From Xiphydria camelus (lineage: Eukaryota; Arthropoda; Insecta; Hymenoptera; Xiphydriidae), in NCBI GenBank assembly GCA_963678675.1, contig OY783197.1:21061934-21125933 (forward strand): a stretch of DNA of 64,000 nt, given 5' to 3'. Under the pieces are notes generated by a model. It ran no database searches and was not told the DNA's origin. It saw only the letters and a program-made list of their open reading frames with translations. A program made the position numbers and the translations under genes. Each line of letters opens with the position of its first letter. Position 1 is the first letter of the stretch. This document shows, piece by piece, positions 33,198-44,028 of this stretch.

Positions 33198-33246
33198 TTA
33201 TATAGGTGCCAGAACGAGTGCGCTTGATCTTGCCAACTGTGCAAAT
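33198..33246 (-). promoter_or_regulatory. Promoter of peptide copy 2
   Basis: On the minus strand, ATTTGCACAGTTGG (33246-33233) then TATATAA (33204-33198), at the spacing seen in front of the other copies. Confidence 0.7.
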
Positions 33247-33396
33247 TACGCCTCGTATGACGTTGCAAGAGCAGATATTGGGGGAAAACTGATCGGACAA
33301 AATCGGAGCCGGGGGAGGGATCGTAGTCGAGAAACACGCGCCATGTAGAGCATACAAATTTTAATGTATTCACATCAGTAATTGTTTATACAAGAA

Positions 33397-33708
33397 TCAT
33401 CCATTTCGATTTTTGCAGTTACGACCTGCCATAGGATAGCTGCAAGTTTTCAAATAGGGATTGAATTCAGTGCCCTCTCTGCATTTCAAGACCGGGCATC
33501 TGCTGCTAGCGCAAAGCTTAAAAAGGGTACAATCTCCTGGAAAAGGTTCCGCTCCTTGCTGTTAGAGCGTGAAACAGTGGGAATGAAATGAATGTTTGCT
33601 TCCGAGAAGTACAAAGGCACTCGTGCAACTTACCGCCTGCGCCACGTCAACAAGAAGTAACCCTAGGAGGCATACCGAGAGCGCTACGATCCCAGAAAAA
33701 AGCTCCAT
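33397..33708 (-). CDS. Secreted six-cysteine peptide, copy 3 (two exons)
   Basis: Exon 1 (33708 to 33634) encodes 25 residues, MELFSGIVALSVCLLGLLLV plus DVAQA, with GTAAGT donor. The intron is 75 bases. Exon 2 (33558 to 33397) encodes 53 residues with cysteines at 10, 16, 21, 26, 39 and 48; the last spacing is 8 instead of 9. REGTEFNP and CSYP are present. Mature sequences of the copies differ at many positions outside the cysteines and the GTEFNP block, whereas the signal peptide barely changes. The 3' end has AATACA in place of AATAAA. The likely role is an extracellular defence, cuticle or secretion-related peptide; the sequence does not decide which. Confidence 0.82.
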
Positions 33709-33759
33709 CGTTGTCTTTTGTTGTTGATTGACCGGTCCGTTCGCTGTCGCGCCTGGTCA

Positions 33760-33815
33760 TTATATACTCGTAGGTACCGGTGACGAGTGCGTTCGATTTC
33801 GCCAACTGTTTAAAT
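33760..33815 (-). promoter_or_regulatory. Promoter of peptide copy 3
   Basis: On the minus strand, ATTTAAACAGTTGG (one to two changes from the family motif) at 33815-33802 and TATATAA at 33766-33760, 52 bases before the ATG. Confidence 0.65.
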
Positions 33816-34072
33816 TACGCCTTCCCGTGTCGAATTTTTCGGTCGTAAATAGGGCCCACACATTGGAGCGCTATAGCTATAATAGCACACGCTAGTCTGG
33901 CCCTGATATGGGTCAAACTAGGAACTATACAGGCTAGTCAGTGTTTCAACTGGGGCTTCCCGATTAGCCGCTAATCACAGGGACTAATTGGGACCCAGAT
34001 ATTTTCCAATGTATGAATTTATGTAATCGATCGTGACACATGAGGTGGCGCTGTTTTCCCATATATACTCGG

Positions 34073-34156
34073 ATGTATGACATTGGTGCTGTACGTCAAA
34101 GATACTATATCTGTGCTGATTTTCATAAATTGGAAGATATTTTGAAAAGCCCGAAG
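34073..34156 (+). other. Possible exon conserved between the duplicated segments
   Basis: An open stretch starting MYDIGAVRQRYYICADF ends at AAG followed by a consensus donor GTAAGTAA. The frame stays open past the donor to about 34246. Segment B (59275-59487) keeps a similar open frame, but the donor has become ATAAGTAA. I recognise no domain and no partner exon, so this is only a candidate; the shared openness could reflect recent duplication. Confidence 0.25.
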
Positions 34157-34246
34157 GTAAGTAACTATAATCAATGCTACCGACTTATTCGACAGCTTCT
34201 CTGCCGTCTATTTCTAATTGTTATAAAATTCTGCTCTGATCTTTAA

Positions 34247-36154
34247 CACTGACTATAACCTAGCTTAACGGCTTTTTACCATTTCTTGGTATATCGAGCT
34301 ATTGTCAGAATAGGGCATATAGAAAATGAGTCGTTGAGAATCAGAACGCCGATTAACCGTAACGAATGTATAGGAGCCTCTCTGTCGCACATTCTCTGCC
34401 CTGTATTCTTCCGGCTTATCCAGTTGGAGTGTACGCCAGAGGACCTCTTATGCCAAAGTTATTTCTGGATTAAAACAGAAAATATTACAATTTGAAATAA
34501 GATTTTTAATAATCACAAAATTACGTATGCGAGGAGTGGAGGAAGGCCTCTTCACCCTTTCCCCCATCCCTACTTGGGCATGCTATTTTTTAGAAATAAT
34601 AATCCGAATAAGTCCTTCATCAGGCTCAGCACCTGGTAAGGCGTACACGCGGCCATGGAGCCTGACTAGTATTCCCTATCAGGCTCCGACGATTGTCGTT
34701 CGATAATTCTTTCTTTTCCCTTCCTAAATGAATCGCAGATGAATTCCAGCGCCGTCGACCATTGCGTGAGTAAACGAAATAAAATCCGGTATACGAAGCT
34801 GACGAAAGTTAAAAAATCGTTGAAGGGGAGAGCGAGGCTAAGAGTAACACTTTTCATGTTATGACCTGTAACTTGGAATTAATCAAAGGAAAGGAAAATA
34901 TAGGATATTCAGCTACAATTTTCAATATTAAAGTAGTATATCGAATCAATAAATTAGAAGTAAATGGATTTTTAGTGAGCAAAATCGGATGTTACTTCTT
35001 TCCCTTCGTTAGGGCTAAAAGTAATAGACACGGGTTTAACAGTAAGAAGGACAACTGTGTATGATTATTGAGGACGGCATAATAAAAGGCTTATAAGTCT
35101 TAACAATGTTCAATCACATATCAATGTCTTTTGAGCAACCGAACATTTATCCTAGACAGATGCATTTATTACTCCGTTTACCTTCTTAAATAAATGTTAG
35201 TCTTTCTTAATGAAATACTGAAAATAATGAAAATAAAATTTCATCTTGCGTCAGAATCTCACATGATACACAGAACTCTTTTCGGGAAGGTGCACATGTG
35301 ATTGTCCGGTTACAACAGATACCAGAAACACCTGACATGACCAGGACGTGATTCCGTGTATCCAAAAAATGGCGTAGTGTATCCCTCTTATTTTTAGTCC
35401 CGCTCTCCCCTACGTCCCTCTCTCTAGTCCTTCGGTATTTGCACAGCTTTTGGCTTTGAAATCTTTCGAAGTTGAAATGCTGTTTACCCGAGTAAATGCG
35501 TCATTTAGAGTAAGCCAGTGCGGTGAAGAGGGGTAGGTCACTGCTGAAACTCGAAGCCGTGGAGTGGCGCGCTTATCCACGCGGGGAAATAATAAATACC
35601 CTGAAACACACACGTTAAAAGTACCGGATCTCATTTTCTTTACATCCACGGCGCTCGTCCGAGTCGAATGGCGGACGTGAGGCCACCGCAGCCGAGGTAC
35701 ACCCTCGGCGCCGTACGTACGTATTTCCTGCTCGCCCCGCGGTTATGGCGCTTTTCTGCGTAGGCACGCACTTTTACGCGCGGCCCCGCCGTCACCTAAG
35801 TACAGTCTCACGGTAAATTGCAAATTACAGGTAAACACCATTGTTTAAATTGCGTGATGGACGCTCGTTCCGCGGGTGAGCGTGCTTTATTTGCGCCTAT
35901 CTCTCGCTGTCCCGCTGTTCCGCCCCTCGTGCCTCTTCTGGACGTCGTACCAAGCACGCCGCACGCCCGGTACGAATGCGGCGACCGTGAGAAGTGACAT
36001 TTTTTCATACGCGGCAACACTCGAATATATCCACGGATCGATACGGGGAACCGGTGGGTGATCTGTATCGTTCATTGATTCATTAGGAGTATTTGTGCTT
36101 GTTAGAGGTAGGGTGTGAAATTTACAGTAACGTGTATGTATACGTAGGTACATA
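34247..36154. other. Segment A spacer, no gene recognised
   Basis: Mostly homologous to segment B with indels. Weak coding-like frames (34286-34495) are also open in B but have no recognisable content. CpG-rich at 35640-35990, a stretch that segment B lacks. Confidence 0.4.
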
Positions 36155-36681
36155 TGAGGGGTATAGATGCAAAAGCCGCCAAGTCACATAGTTACATTTC
36201 TGTGAAGTCTTAGTTGAATACGGGAGTTTGTTCTTTATAAGTACGTGCATAAAGTCGAACATAATTTAGGTGCAAATTCCACCTTAAACCGTTAATAATA
36301 CTGTATGTCCATCTCTGTACTGGCCAGTTTGAAAGTTACCTTCGGATAGGCTTGGTCGGTAATCGAGACATTTATACCGTAATTATAATTATTTTCTTAA
36401 TTTCCATTATTCACAAATTCACAATTTCGAGGTTAGACGCTTCGATCTTCCGAATTGACATCAACTCTAACTGCCGACTCGACTTCAACCGTATTATATG
36501 ACTCGAGTACCGACCAAGCCTATCCGAAGGTAACTTTCAGGCTGGCCAGTACAGAGACGGACATACGGTATAACATAGAAAATACGCTTGCAACTGCACG
36601 TACTTATAAGGAACAAATTCCCGTGTCTGACTCGGATTTCACATAAATGTGATTTGGCGGCTTTTGCATTTATACCCCTCA
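36155..36681. mobile_element. MITE present in segment A and absent from segment B, TA target
   Basis: Terminal inverted repeats TGAGGGGTATAGATGCAAAA then GCCGCCAAGTCACA, about 36 bases with two mismatches. TA flanks both sides (36153-36154 and 36682-36683). Segment B reads GGTACATATATTTGCCG straight through the site with a single TA: an intact pre-insertion site. It carries a foldback of family Y at 36299-36571. Confidence 0.88.
36299..36571. repeat. Foldback element Y, copy 2
   Basis: Outer arms ATGTCCATCTCTGTACTGGC and inverse, then GAAAGTTACCTTCGGATAGG and inverse. The core shares GGCTTGGTCGGTA, TTTCCATTATTCACAAATTC and TTAGACGCTTCGATCT with the palindrome at 6641-6974. The left inner arm is shortened, so the hairpin is less complete. 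Confidence 0.7.
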
Positions 36682-37087
36682 TATATTTGCCGTACAGGGA
36701 TGGCAGAGCTCTTTGCGCCAATTTCCTCTGAGAATGTCGCGGACGGCGATAGATGGAAGTGGGAGAAAAAAAGGAGAGAGCGAGGAAGATATACTTTCAA
36801 AGCGTTCGACTACCACCTGATTTCGAGCGAATATTTTATTAAATGAAAATACGGTCTTTCTTTATTTATCAATTCGTTATCTGTAAGTATACACTTTCAA
36901 GTGTCTGTCTTCGGATTTATCGTTTATATGGACAGCAATCACGGGGAGTATCCGACCGACTATCTAATCTAAATGTATTTAATTGACGTGTTGTTACAAA
37001 TTTATGATTGCGTGAGATTGTGCGAGTATATGCATCACAGGTTGAATTATAATATCTTCGCAGAAATGAGGTCGAAATGCGATCGAC

Positions 37088-37263
37088 TAACGAGATGAAG
37101 TGGCATGGACCAATAAATATGACAAAAAGTAACGAATGGAAATCTTATATATCAATCGTTTATTTTTTTTTAAATTAACGAGACGACGTGGCATGGACCA
37201 ATAAATATGACAAAAAGTAACGAATGGAAATCTTATTTCATTCGTGTTTATTTCTTTAAACAA
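37088..37263. repeat. Local tandem duplication, about 88 bp, only in segment A
   Basis: The stretch TAACGAGATGAAGTGGCATG...GAATGGAAATCTTAT occurs twice (from 37088 and 37176). Segment B has it once (from about 62010). So the doubling happened in A after the segmental duplication, or one unit was lost in B. Confidence 0.8.
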
Positions 37264-37777
37264 CCGATACACCCCAGACTACCAAAATCTGACGCGGGGG
37301 GGGGATCTCCGTATTATCTCTTCACCGCTAATGAAATGCTGTCGTATCGCGTGGATCGCGCGTCAAAACTCGTGCCTGTAATCGAGATACCAGTCGTTCG
37401 ACGTGGCATACTTATCTCGTCTCGCTTAATATCTGAGAGTAATGAGTGTTTACACTGCGAAACGCGGGTGAAGCTTCCATAGGTGTTCCCGCCCGTCACT
37501 CATTCGACATGCGTGAGGCCCTGCCTCCTTCTCCTATACACCGTATAGATAATAGCGATTCGAACTTCTTCGCTCAAGCTTATCTGACAATTTTCGATAG
37601 TATCGAATCGACGTTATGTTCATTCATCAAGGACGAGATATATTACATTCTCACCTAGGTCGAAGAGTACAAATACACGCGTGGCGCGCTTGGAAAATCA
37701 TTTTCCTAATCCGAAAGCTCTTCTCGAGGTGAGCCACCTCCTTTTTGAAATCAAAGCAACGATACCCCGAGCGTTCT

Positions 37778-39373
37778 TTAAACCACTATATTTTCTTTGG
37801 TCGGCAACGGCACGTCCTCCGTCCTCTTGTCCTTCTTGTTCGTGAAGGCTTTCTCGATTTCCGGCAGCGTCTTGTCCTTCGTCTCCGGTAGATAGAAGTA
37901 GAGGAATATCGAACCGACTAAAGCGACGAAGCCGTACACCATGAAACCGCCCTGAGGGGCGATAGCCTCGAACATGGCGGGCCCGGTCTTGACGACGAGG
38001 AAGAAACAGAGGAAGTTGATGCTCGTGGTGAGTCCCGAGCCCAGTCCTCTGAGCGACGCGGAAAAGAGTTCCCCGCAGAGCATCCAGGGCAGCGGCACCA
38101 AGCCGATGGTGACGACGCAGGTGTAGATGAAGAGTATGACTATCGATAGCCACGGCTTGCCGATGTCAAAGAAGAGACACGTGCCGAGACTCATCAGCGT
38201 CAGTGCCGTGCCCAGGGTGGAAACCAGGGCCAGCAGTCGCCTCGAGTAATTTCTCGTGAGCCAACAGGCCAGCACGCTAAAGCCCAGTCGAATGGCGTCG
38301 AGGATCAGCGTGGCGGTATAAGCGTTTTCGGGTCCGGAGACGTCCTTCAGCATCTGAACGCAGTAGGAGATGACCGCGTTCACTCCGGAAAATTGATTGA
38401 TCATGAAGAAGATGCTGAGGATGACCAAGGGTTTCACGAAGACCGGCGAGGTGATCGCTTCTCGCCACGTGGTTTCCTGGACGGCGGAATTCGTCGTCGC
38501 GCCATTACACGCGGTGTCTCCCTCGTGCTGCTGTTTCTTCTTCAGCGACTCGAACTCCAGCATGGAGTACTGACCCCTCAAGTAGATCCAAGCGGTCTCC
38601 GCCTTGCGCATCTTATCCTTGGCGAGCAGCCAAGTGGGACTCTCCGGCGCGAAGAAGCAAAACAGGAAGCACATTATCGGAAAAAGTCCGCATAGGTACG
38701 CGGTGAGTCTCCAGTGCAGCCAGGTGCCCAGCGCGTGAGAGATCAGGATGCCCATCGCGATGGCCAGGCTGATCCCGGCGAGGAGGATGCCGCGGAGGCG
38801 CGGATGACACGTTTCCGCGATATAGACGGCGCCCATCGGCCCGTGGATGCCCGTGCAGAGGCCGCAGAGCAACCTGCCGACGATGAGCCACGTCATGCTC
38901 GGCGCTATACCCGCGATGACCCAGCCGGCCACGAAGATTGGGCTGACGATCAGATGGGAGATCCGTCTGCCGAACTTTTCTATGAGAAAACCGGCGATCC
39001 AGCATCCCGGGGCCATCAGCAACGCACCGGAAGCCGCGACCCACGATTCCTGGTCGGTCGTTTCCACCACGATATCTCGCGTTCCTTCGAAGGTCTCATT
39101 GGAGGCGTTGGAGCTGGATCCCGAACCGATTCCGGGCTGCAGCTGCGGCAGAAGGACCGCGCTGTATCCCGTGGTCATTCCGGCAGCGATAGATCCGATG
39201 ATCGGTCCGAGCGCTGTCATCGCTTGTCTGAAGTACCACTTCACTTCGCTCCGCTGAACGTCCATGCTTCCCCGTTTCGCGTTCTTCTCGTCCATCAAGG
39301 TCGCGATCTCCGGTTCCTCCGGCAAATTTTCCCTGTTGACTATCAGTCGATCATCTTTATCCACTTTCGCCAT
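37778..39373 (-). CDS. MFS sugar transporter, facilitated trehalose transporter (Tret1)-like, 531 aa
   Basis: Predicted plasma-membrane facilitative sugar transporter of the major facilitator superfamily. Tret1-like proteins move trehalose or other sugars between haemolymph and cells; the substrate here is not determined. Family marks: EKFGRR at residues 132-137 (loop 2-3), GRLLCGLCTG at 166-175, PESPTW at 243-248, NQFSG at 326-330, and PETKDKTLPEIE at 496-507 after the last membrane segment. About twelve hydrophobic segments are spread between residues 50 and 495. The extracellular loop 1 (about 80-110) has NAS and NET glycosylation sites. The frame is uninterrupted, so the coding region is a single exon here. 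I chose the ATG at 39373 (context ACCATGG); the frame extends two codons upstream without another ATG. Its 3' 660 bases are duplicated at 62632-63291 as a pseudogene. Confidence 0.92.
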   Translation of the reverse strand: MAKVDKDDRLIVNRENLPEEPEIATLMDEKNAKRGSMDVQRSEVKWYFRQAMTALGPIIGSIAAGMTTGYSAVLLPQLQPGIGSGSSSNASNETFEGTRDIVVETTDQESWVAASGALLMAPGCWIAGFLIEKFGRRISHLIVSPIFVAGWVIAGIAPSMTWLIVGRLLCGLCTGIHGPMGAVYIAETCHPRLRGILLAGISLAIAMGILISHALGTWLHWRLTAYLCGLFPIMCFLFCFFAPESPTWLLAKDKMRKAETAWIYLRGQYSMLEFESLKKKQQHEGDTACNGATTNSAVQETTWREAITSPVFVKPLVILSIFFMINQFSGVNAVISYCVQMLKDVSGPENAYTATLILDAIRLGFSVLACWLTRNYSRRLLALVSTLGTALTLMSLGTCLFFDIGKPWLSIVILFIYTCVVTIGLVPLPWMLCGELFSASLRGLGSGLTTSINFLCFFLVVKTGPAMFEAIAPQGGFMVYGFVALVGSIFLYFYLPETKDKTLPEIEKAFTNKKDKRTEDVPLPTKENIVV

Positions 39374-41859
39374 GGTCACTCTATTGCGGGTTTCGCTAAA
39401 CTCTCAAGTGTCCCTAAAAACCGATCCGCGATCGCACGAGAATTCGAGAACAAGAATCACGATCGATCCTTGCTTCGGCGCTACGCGACTCTAACTATTG
39501 AGAACGTTGATGCCTACTATGTCGGCGAGCGTTAACTGCGGGTGCGTCGCCTGATCGTGTGGCATTGTCTCGGCATAATCAAGATAGCGTATCGGTATTT
39601 ACACGATTCGTTGCGTGGAATACCTTTTACCTGATAAAGAGAATTATCAGTCCGATACGTCGGACTGCAGTCGATGAATCGTGCAGGATCGTCAGGCCGA
39701 TGCCGGGTGGGTACTGGCGATCGGCTCGCGGCAAGAGTCCTTTCGCCGAGACTTCTTTCGATTTCTCCTTTTAATCGAATTCAAGACTACCGGTTAACCT
39801 CGAAACAGCGAGGTCTCGTGACGACTGGATTAAAAATAGTTCGATCGAAAATATCGAGGACGAATTTAGTACAAAATCACAGAAAAAAAAAAGAAGACTA
39901 ACGACGCTCCCTCTTCGAGCTCTTGCAGTCCTCGCGCTCGCGTCTCGCCGATTCGTTTGATCGACTCTCCTTTCGATCTGTCTCTTTTAATGAAGTTTGC
40001 CCTCGACCCCCTACCTCGACACTTATTGATCCCCACTCGCGCGATCCCGTCGCTAAAATTATTTTGGCCGACAAATACACACGTCACATTTCTCACAATC
40101 AGTCACAGTTGCGCAAAGAAATGTTTCTCTCATCCGCGTTGACATGATAAGACCGGTGCGCCACACTCTCATGCAGAAACCGTTCGGGGAGCATCAGCGG
40201 CGACTAAATTTACACCGTCCGCCGTAAATCATCCGCGCTTCCAGCGCGCCGCTCGTTCGCCTTTTTCAGTACATCTCGGCTCGGCGCCACGGCGCTTCCC
40301 GCGGGAGGTATACGGCTGAAGTGGCACGGTTGACGGGCGGATTTATCTCGCTCCCGCTGACATCGTTAAACATTCGCGGGGGCCTCGTCGAAGGTGGCAC
40401 CACTCGGGGATTAAAATCCGGTAATGTCATCAAGGTCCGTCGTCGCTTCGCGTCGGTGGGAGCCGATCAACATGTTGCTATCGTATTTTTTTCGGAGTCT
40501 CGCTTCCCTCGCCAAGGCGATTCTTCGGGAACGCCCCCTGTCTGCGCGTCGACCGCGCTCGTTCGCCTCGTCACCCCGCGATGGGGAACAGATTTATCGC
40601 CGCTGAACCGCGCGTACTGTTCGCATCGACGTCGCTGCGGATGTTACCGCGGTTTATCGAGAGCGACTCGCTGCCTCGTCGGATCACGGTCCAGATGTAC
40701 GAGCGTATCGACGAGAAGAGGAACGTTCGATCCCGAATGATGTGCCACGTGTAGCGCCGCCGCTGTCACTGATGTCCACCGACGTGGTCCAGCGATCGGA
40801 GGTGCGACGAGTGAAAGTGAGTGAATGATGGAAGGGGAGCGACGCGGGCCGTCGGCACTTATACGCTTCGGTCGATCTCTCGCACTGCTGCGCGCGCTCG
40901 TGTGACGGAAACTAATTAATTACGAGCCTCGCTCGCGAGAGTCGAAGTCACTCTGCGAGAAGGCATCCGCTTCCTCGAGTGGGCAGCGTCCTGCTTCCAC
41001 CACGCGCGCGCCTTTTCATTTGCAGGCCGTCACGTGATCGAGGAGCGTCATACGTCGATGGCAAAGGTTAAAGTCTCGCGCGGCGCGCACGCACGATTGT
41101 AACTGAACGCCATTCGAGCAGACGAACAGCGGGAATAATTTCTCCGAACTGATTATAAAACGACGATCGACGTTGATCACGTAACCGCTATATGCGACGT
41201 GTCCCAGATCGTCGACCGTTTCTTCAACCTCGTGATTCGTGACTGTCGCAATCGCGCGCGCCGTCGACTATCTTATACGCACGTTTTAAAATAAAACACG
41301 TGCCCCGCGCGCGAATATCTCTCGATATTTCTTCGCTCTAGTGAGAAGCGTTACTTAACGTTCCAGCCGCGGCTCCGGGGGGCGATAATTCAGTCCTCGA
41401 TATGTGGTGCGTCCAGCGCGAAAGAGCTTCTCTCAGCATCGCGGTCGAGAAGCGAGCGAGCTTCACGGAGAAAGAGCGAAGAAGCCGCGAGATCCTTCCA
41501 TTGAAGATCAAATTCCTACGGACCCCGCCGCTTATCATTTCTCCATCTTTCGATCTCTCGCGGACAAGGCGCGCGTATGGTCGACGGGGAGTCTAATTTT
41601 CGAACCTGTCGCGCGTAGGGTACCCTACCTCCTTTGAAAAGTCTCCTCTCCTTTTCTCTCCCTCTCTCTCTCTCTCTCTCTCTCGATTGGTGCCGTTGGC
41701 TAGCTAGAAACATACTCGCAAGGAGGAATGAAAAGATCGCCCTCCGTCGCGCGAGGATTGCCTAGAAGGAGTCATCGTGAGTATCTCGTGACGATTCCCA
41801 CGGTCCAGCGGGAGCTGTAGGGATGGGAAAAAAGATGCTGCCCTTTGAGCACTTGATAC
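39374..41859. other. 5' flank of the transporter, CpG-rich; no further exon recognised
   Basis: CpG-rich between 40150 and 41640, which could hold the transporter's promoter and untranslated exons, but I cannot place them. A 139-codon plus frame (40321-40740) and others have no domain. A (CT)n microsatellite lies at 41661-41684. Confidence 0.45.
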
Positions 41860-42253
41860 CCCGCGTAAAAAAAAGTAAGGCTAAAGCATGACGAAAGTCT
41901 GAGAAAAGTATACCAGATTTTCAGCCAGACAATTTTCTCGTAACGACTGAAAAGTAAAACTCATTCGACTTATCTGTGCCCCTTTGACTTAATTTTATTA
42001 CGAGTTCTTCATTCTAAAGCTAATTTATTTAGTAATGATTAAAGATTTTAATAAAATAATCGATTGAAATAACATCAACTGACAGACAGACAACTGATTA
42101 CAACGTAAACACGTAGACTCAACTGAATTCTAATTGGAGAGCGTATCGTTTACTGACTGGAAGTCTGGGATACGATTCTTAGCTATACTTTTTCGGCTCA
42201 ATTTTTCCCAGACTTCAGCTATACCTTCGCTAGACACTTTTTTTTTACGCGAG
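41860..42253. mobile_element. MITE with CCCGCGTAAAA ends
   Basis: The left end CCCGCGTAAAAAAAAGTAAG and the right end, reverse-complemented CTCGCGTAAAAAAAAAGTGT, are inverted. Subterminal GAAAGTCTGAGAAAAGTATA and the inverse of AATTTTTCCCAGACTTCAGC also match. No reading frame. Confidence 0.7.
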
Positions 42254-43200
42254 ACATGACTTGTTAAAAATTCAAATTATATTTTCTATCGCGGAAAACC
42301 CCATTGAGGTGTTCTCCATTCGTCGGGTCGACGATATCGTTAACCCTGCCCATAGTGAATCAATGATATCCGCGCACGCAACTACTTTGCACGCGGAATT
42401 CGCGTAGACACGCGATACGCGCTTCGCGACTACTCCGCGTGTATCAGCCCATTAACCGACGCGTGCGTGTATACTTCGTGGACATTAACGCCGGCGCCCG
42501 CGAAGCCAATGGTCATGTAGTCGAGTATGTGCGGTGCGGCGAACGCATCGTGCGATAAATATTGAACCCGCGCATTTCGCAAGGCCCGACGCGTCATGTG
42601 ACACCTCGCCCGTGCAAATAAACGACCTACCTTCAGCGACGAGTAGCGATAATAAATTCAGGTCCCCGAGCGACTGACAAAAAATGACGGCGATAACGAT
42701 AACGAGTAACAAATACACCCCCACGACGCCTAATGACGATGGGCGGTTACAGCGATCACGAAATTGCGAAATATTCGCTTGGAGAACGATAAAATTAATA
42801 GAGACGATCCAAAAAGACCGACAGCCCAAAGCTCTGCAAGCTCCTCGTATCACATCATCTTATTTGTTCTCCTCTCTCTCTCTCACTCGGTCAGTCACTC
42901 ATCTCCGTCATAATTTTTTTCCCGGCTTCAACGAAGATAAAATTCCCGATCCAACACCGAGCAAACGAGCGCTTTTAAATCATTCGTCCATTTATCGTTG
43001 GCAGCGGAGAAAGAAAAATAGTCACGGTCCTTTTTCCAGGACCACCCTGGCTGGATACCAGGCATCTAGCAGCACCACCTAGCGCGCAGCGTCCGGCCAC
43101 CGAATATCCTTCCAACTGATCCCGCGTGCTAAATAAATCATAGCCGGGATCACTCTCGAATTTGTCCCCGACCGCTTTCACCTGTGTATTTTGGAATCCG
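42254..43200. other. No gene recognised
   Basis: Mixed sequence with two chance frames, 122 codons (minus, 42485-42853) and 132 codons (plus, 42684-43082), overlapping and without domains. Confidence 0.4.
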
Positions 43201-43759
43201 CGCTGAGAAAAATAACCTGGTCAATTTAACCAAAATTCTGGAGACCATAATTAAACCGTTTGGAGAAATATGGACACTCCATCTATTTCGTGAAACTGAC
43301 ACTTTTCTGGTCAGAATAACTGAACTTTTACACAGAAGAAGATGGTTTTGCGGTCTTAGCAAAATCAGGTTTTCCTAAGAACTTTTTGCTATCGTGACAA
43401 AAATATTGTCCGAGGCATCAAAATATATGTATGTCCTATAGTACCTAGTAAAAATATTTGCTAGGATAGCATACATTTTTATCAAAGAAAACTTCACTGT
43501 GATTGGAATTACATTTATTATTATTGGACAACTCTTTTGTCACCACAGATGACATTTTTGTCATGACCGCAAACAGTCAACAAAACCTAGTTTTGCTAAG
43601 ACTGCGAAATTAATTTTTCCGTGTAATTATAATAATTAGAAATGTAGTTAGAACAACTATATAAATATTTGGTTCAACTTACGAGTAGTTTGGTTAGAAT
43701 ATCTAAACTCGTTTAACCAAGTACGTTTTGTTACTTTAACCAAGCTATCTTTCTGTGTG
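43201..43759 (+). mobile_element. MITE family C, copy 4, carrying family E
   Basis: CGCTGAGAAAAATAACCTGG on the left and AACCAAGCTATCTTTCTGTG on the right. Interior words AATTTAACCAAAATTCTGGA and GGTTAGAATATCTAAACTCG. Split at 43331-43623. Confidence 0.7.
43331..43623. mobile_element. MITE family E nested in C, TA target
   Basis: Termini CACAGAAGAAGATGGTTTTG and the inverse of AATTAATTTTTCCGTG. Subterminal GCGGTCTTAGCAAAA pairs with TTTTGCTAAGACTGC. TA on both sides (43329-43330 and 43624-43625). 293 bp. Confidence 0.8.
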
Positions 43760-43796
43760 CATCTTTTTCTTCTTTGTGTACCTCCGATATGCTGTA

Positions 43797-44028
43797 CACG
43801 GATAAAAAAATAGTAGATTGAAATAAATTGGTAATTACAAACGGGGGAACGCCTATTTAGTTACTTAAATCGAATAATTCGATTATTAACAGTTGCTAAT
43901 GATTAACTACTCTTTGATGGAAACAAGCTGTAATCAATTCTAGAAAATTATTAATTTGAGTAACTAAATCTGCATTCCCCTGCCCGTGAGCGTCGATTTA
44001 GTCAAATCTACTACATTTGTTCTCAGTA
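43797..44028. mobile_element. MITE family F, copy 2
   Basis: TA then CACGGATAAAAAAATAGTAG; the right end is CTACTACATTTGTTCTCAGT. Contains GATTTAGTCAAATCTACTA as in copy 1. Uninterrupted, so it serves as the reference for the nested copy at 10760. Confidence 0.7.

Larger units (their letters stand above)
32144..38437 (+). repeat. Segmental duplication, copy A
   Basis: Direct duplicate of 57389-63291. The homology starts at GAGATCGTAGAAATAATTTC in both and ends inside the transporter gene at about 38437 (63291 in B). Shared content in the same order: the AGTTCTAGGAAACGGTTGCA block, a promoter-only peptide relic, peptide gene(s), a conserved block at 34040-34500, the GAAGTGACATTTTTTCATAC block and the transporter 3' half. 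A holds one more peptide gene and a 527-bp MITE that B lacks; B holds other inserts that A lacks. Confidence 0.85.

Noticed and set aside
38714..39535. 273-codon plus-strand open frame opposite the transporter
   Set aside because: Antisense shadow of the transporter gene; no independent features.
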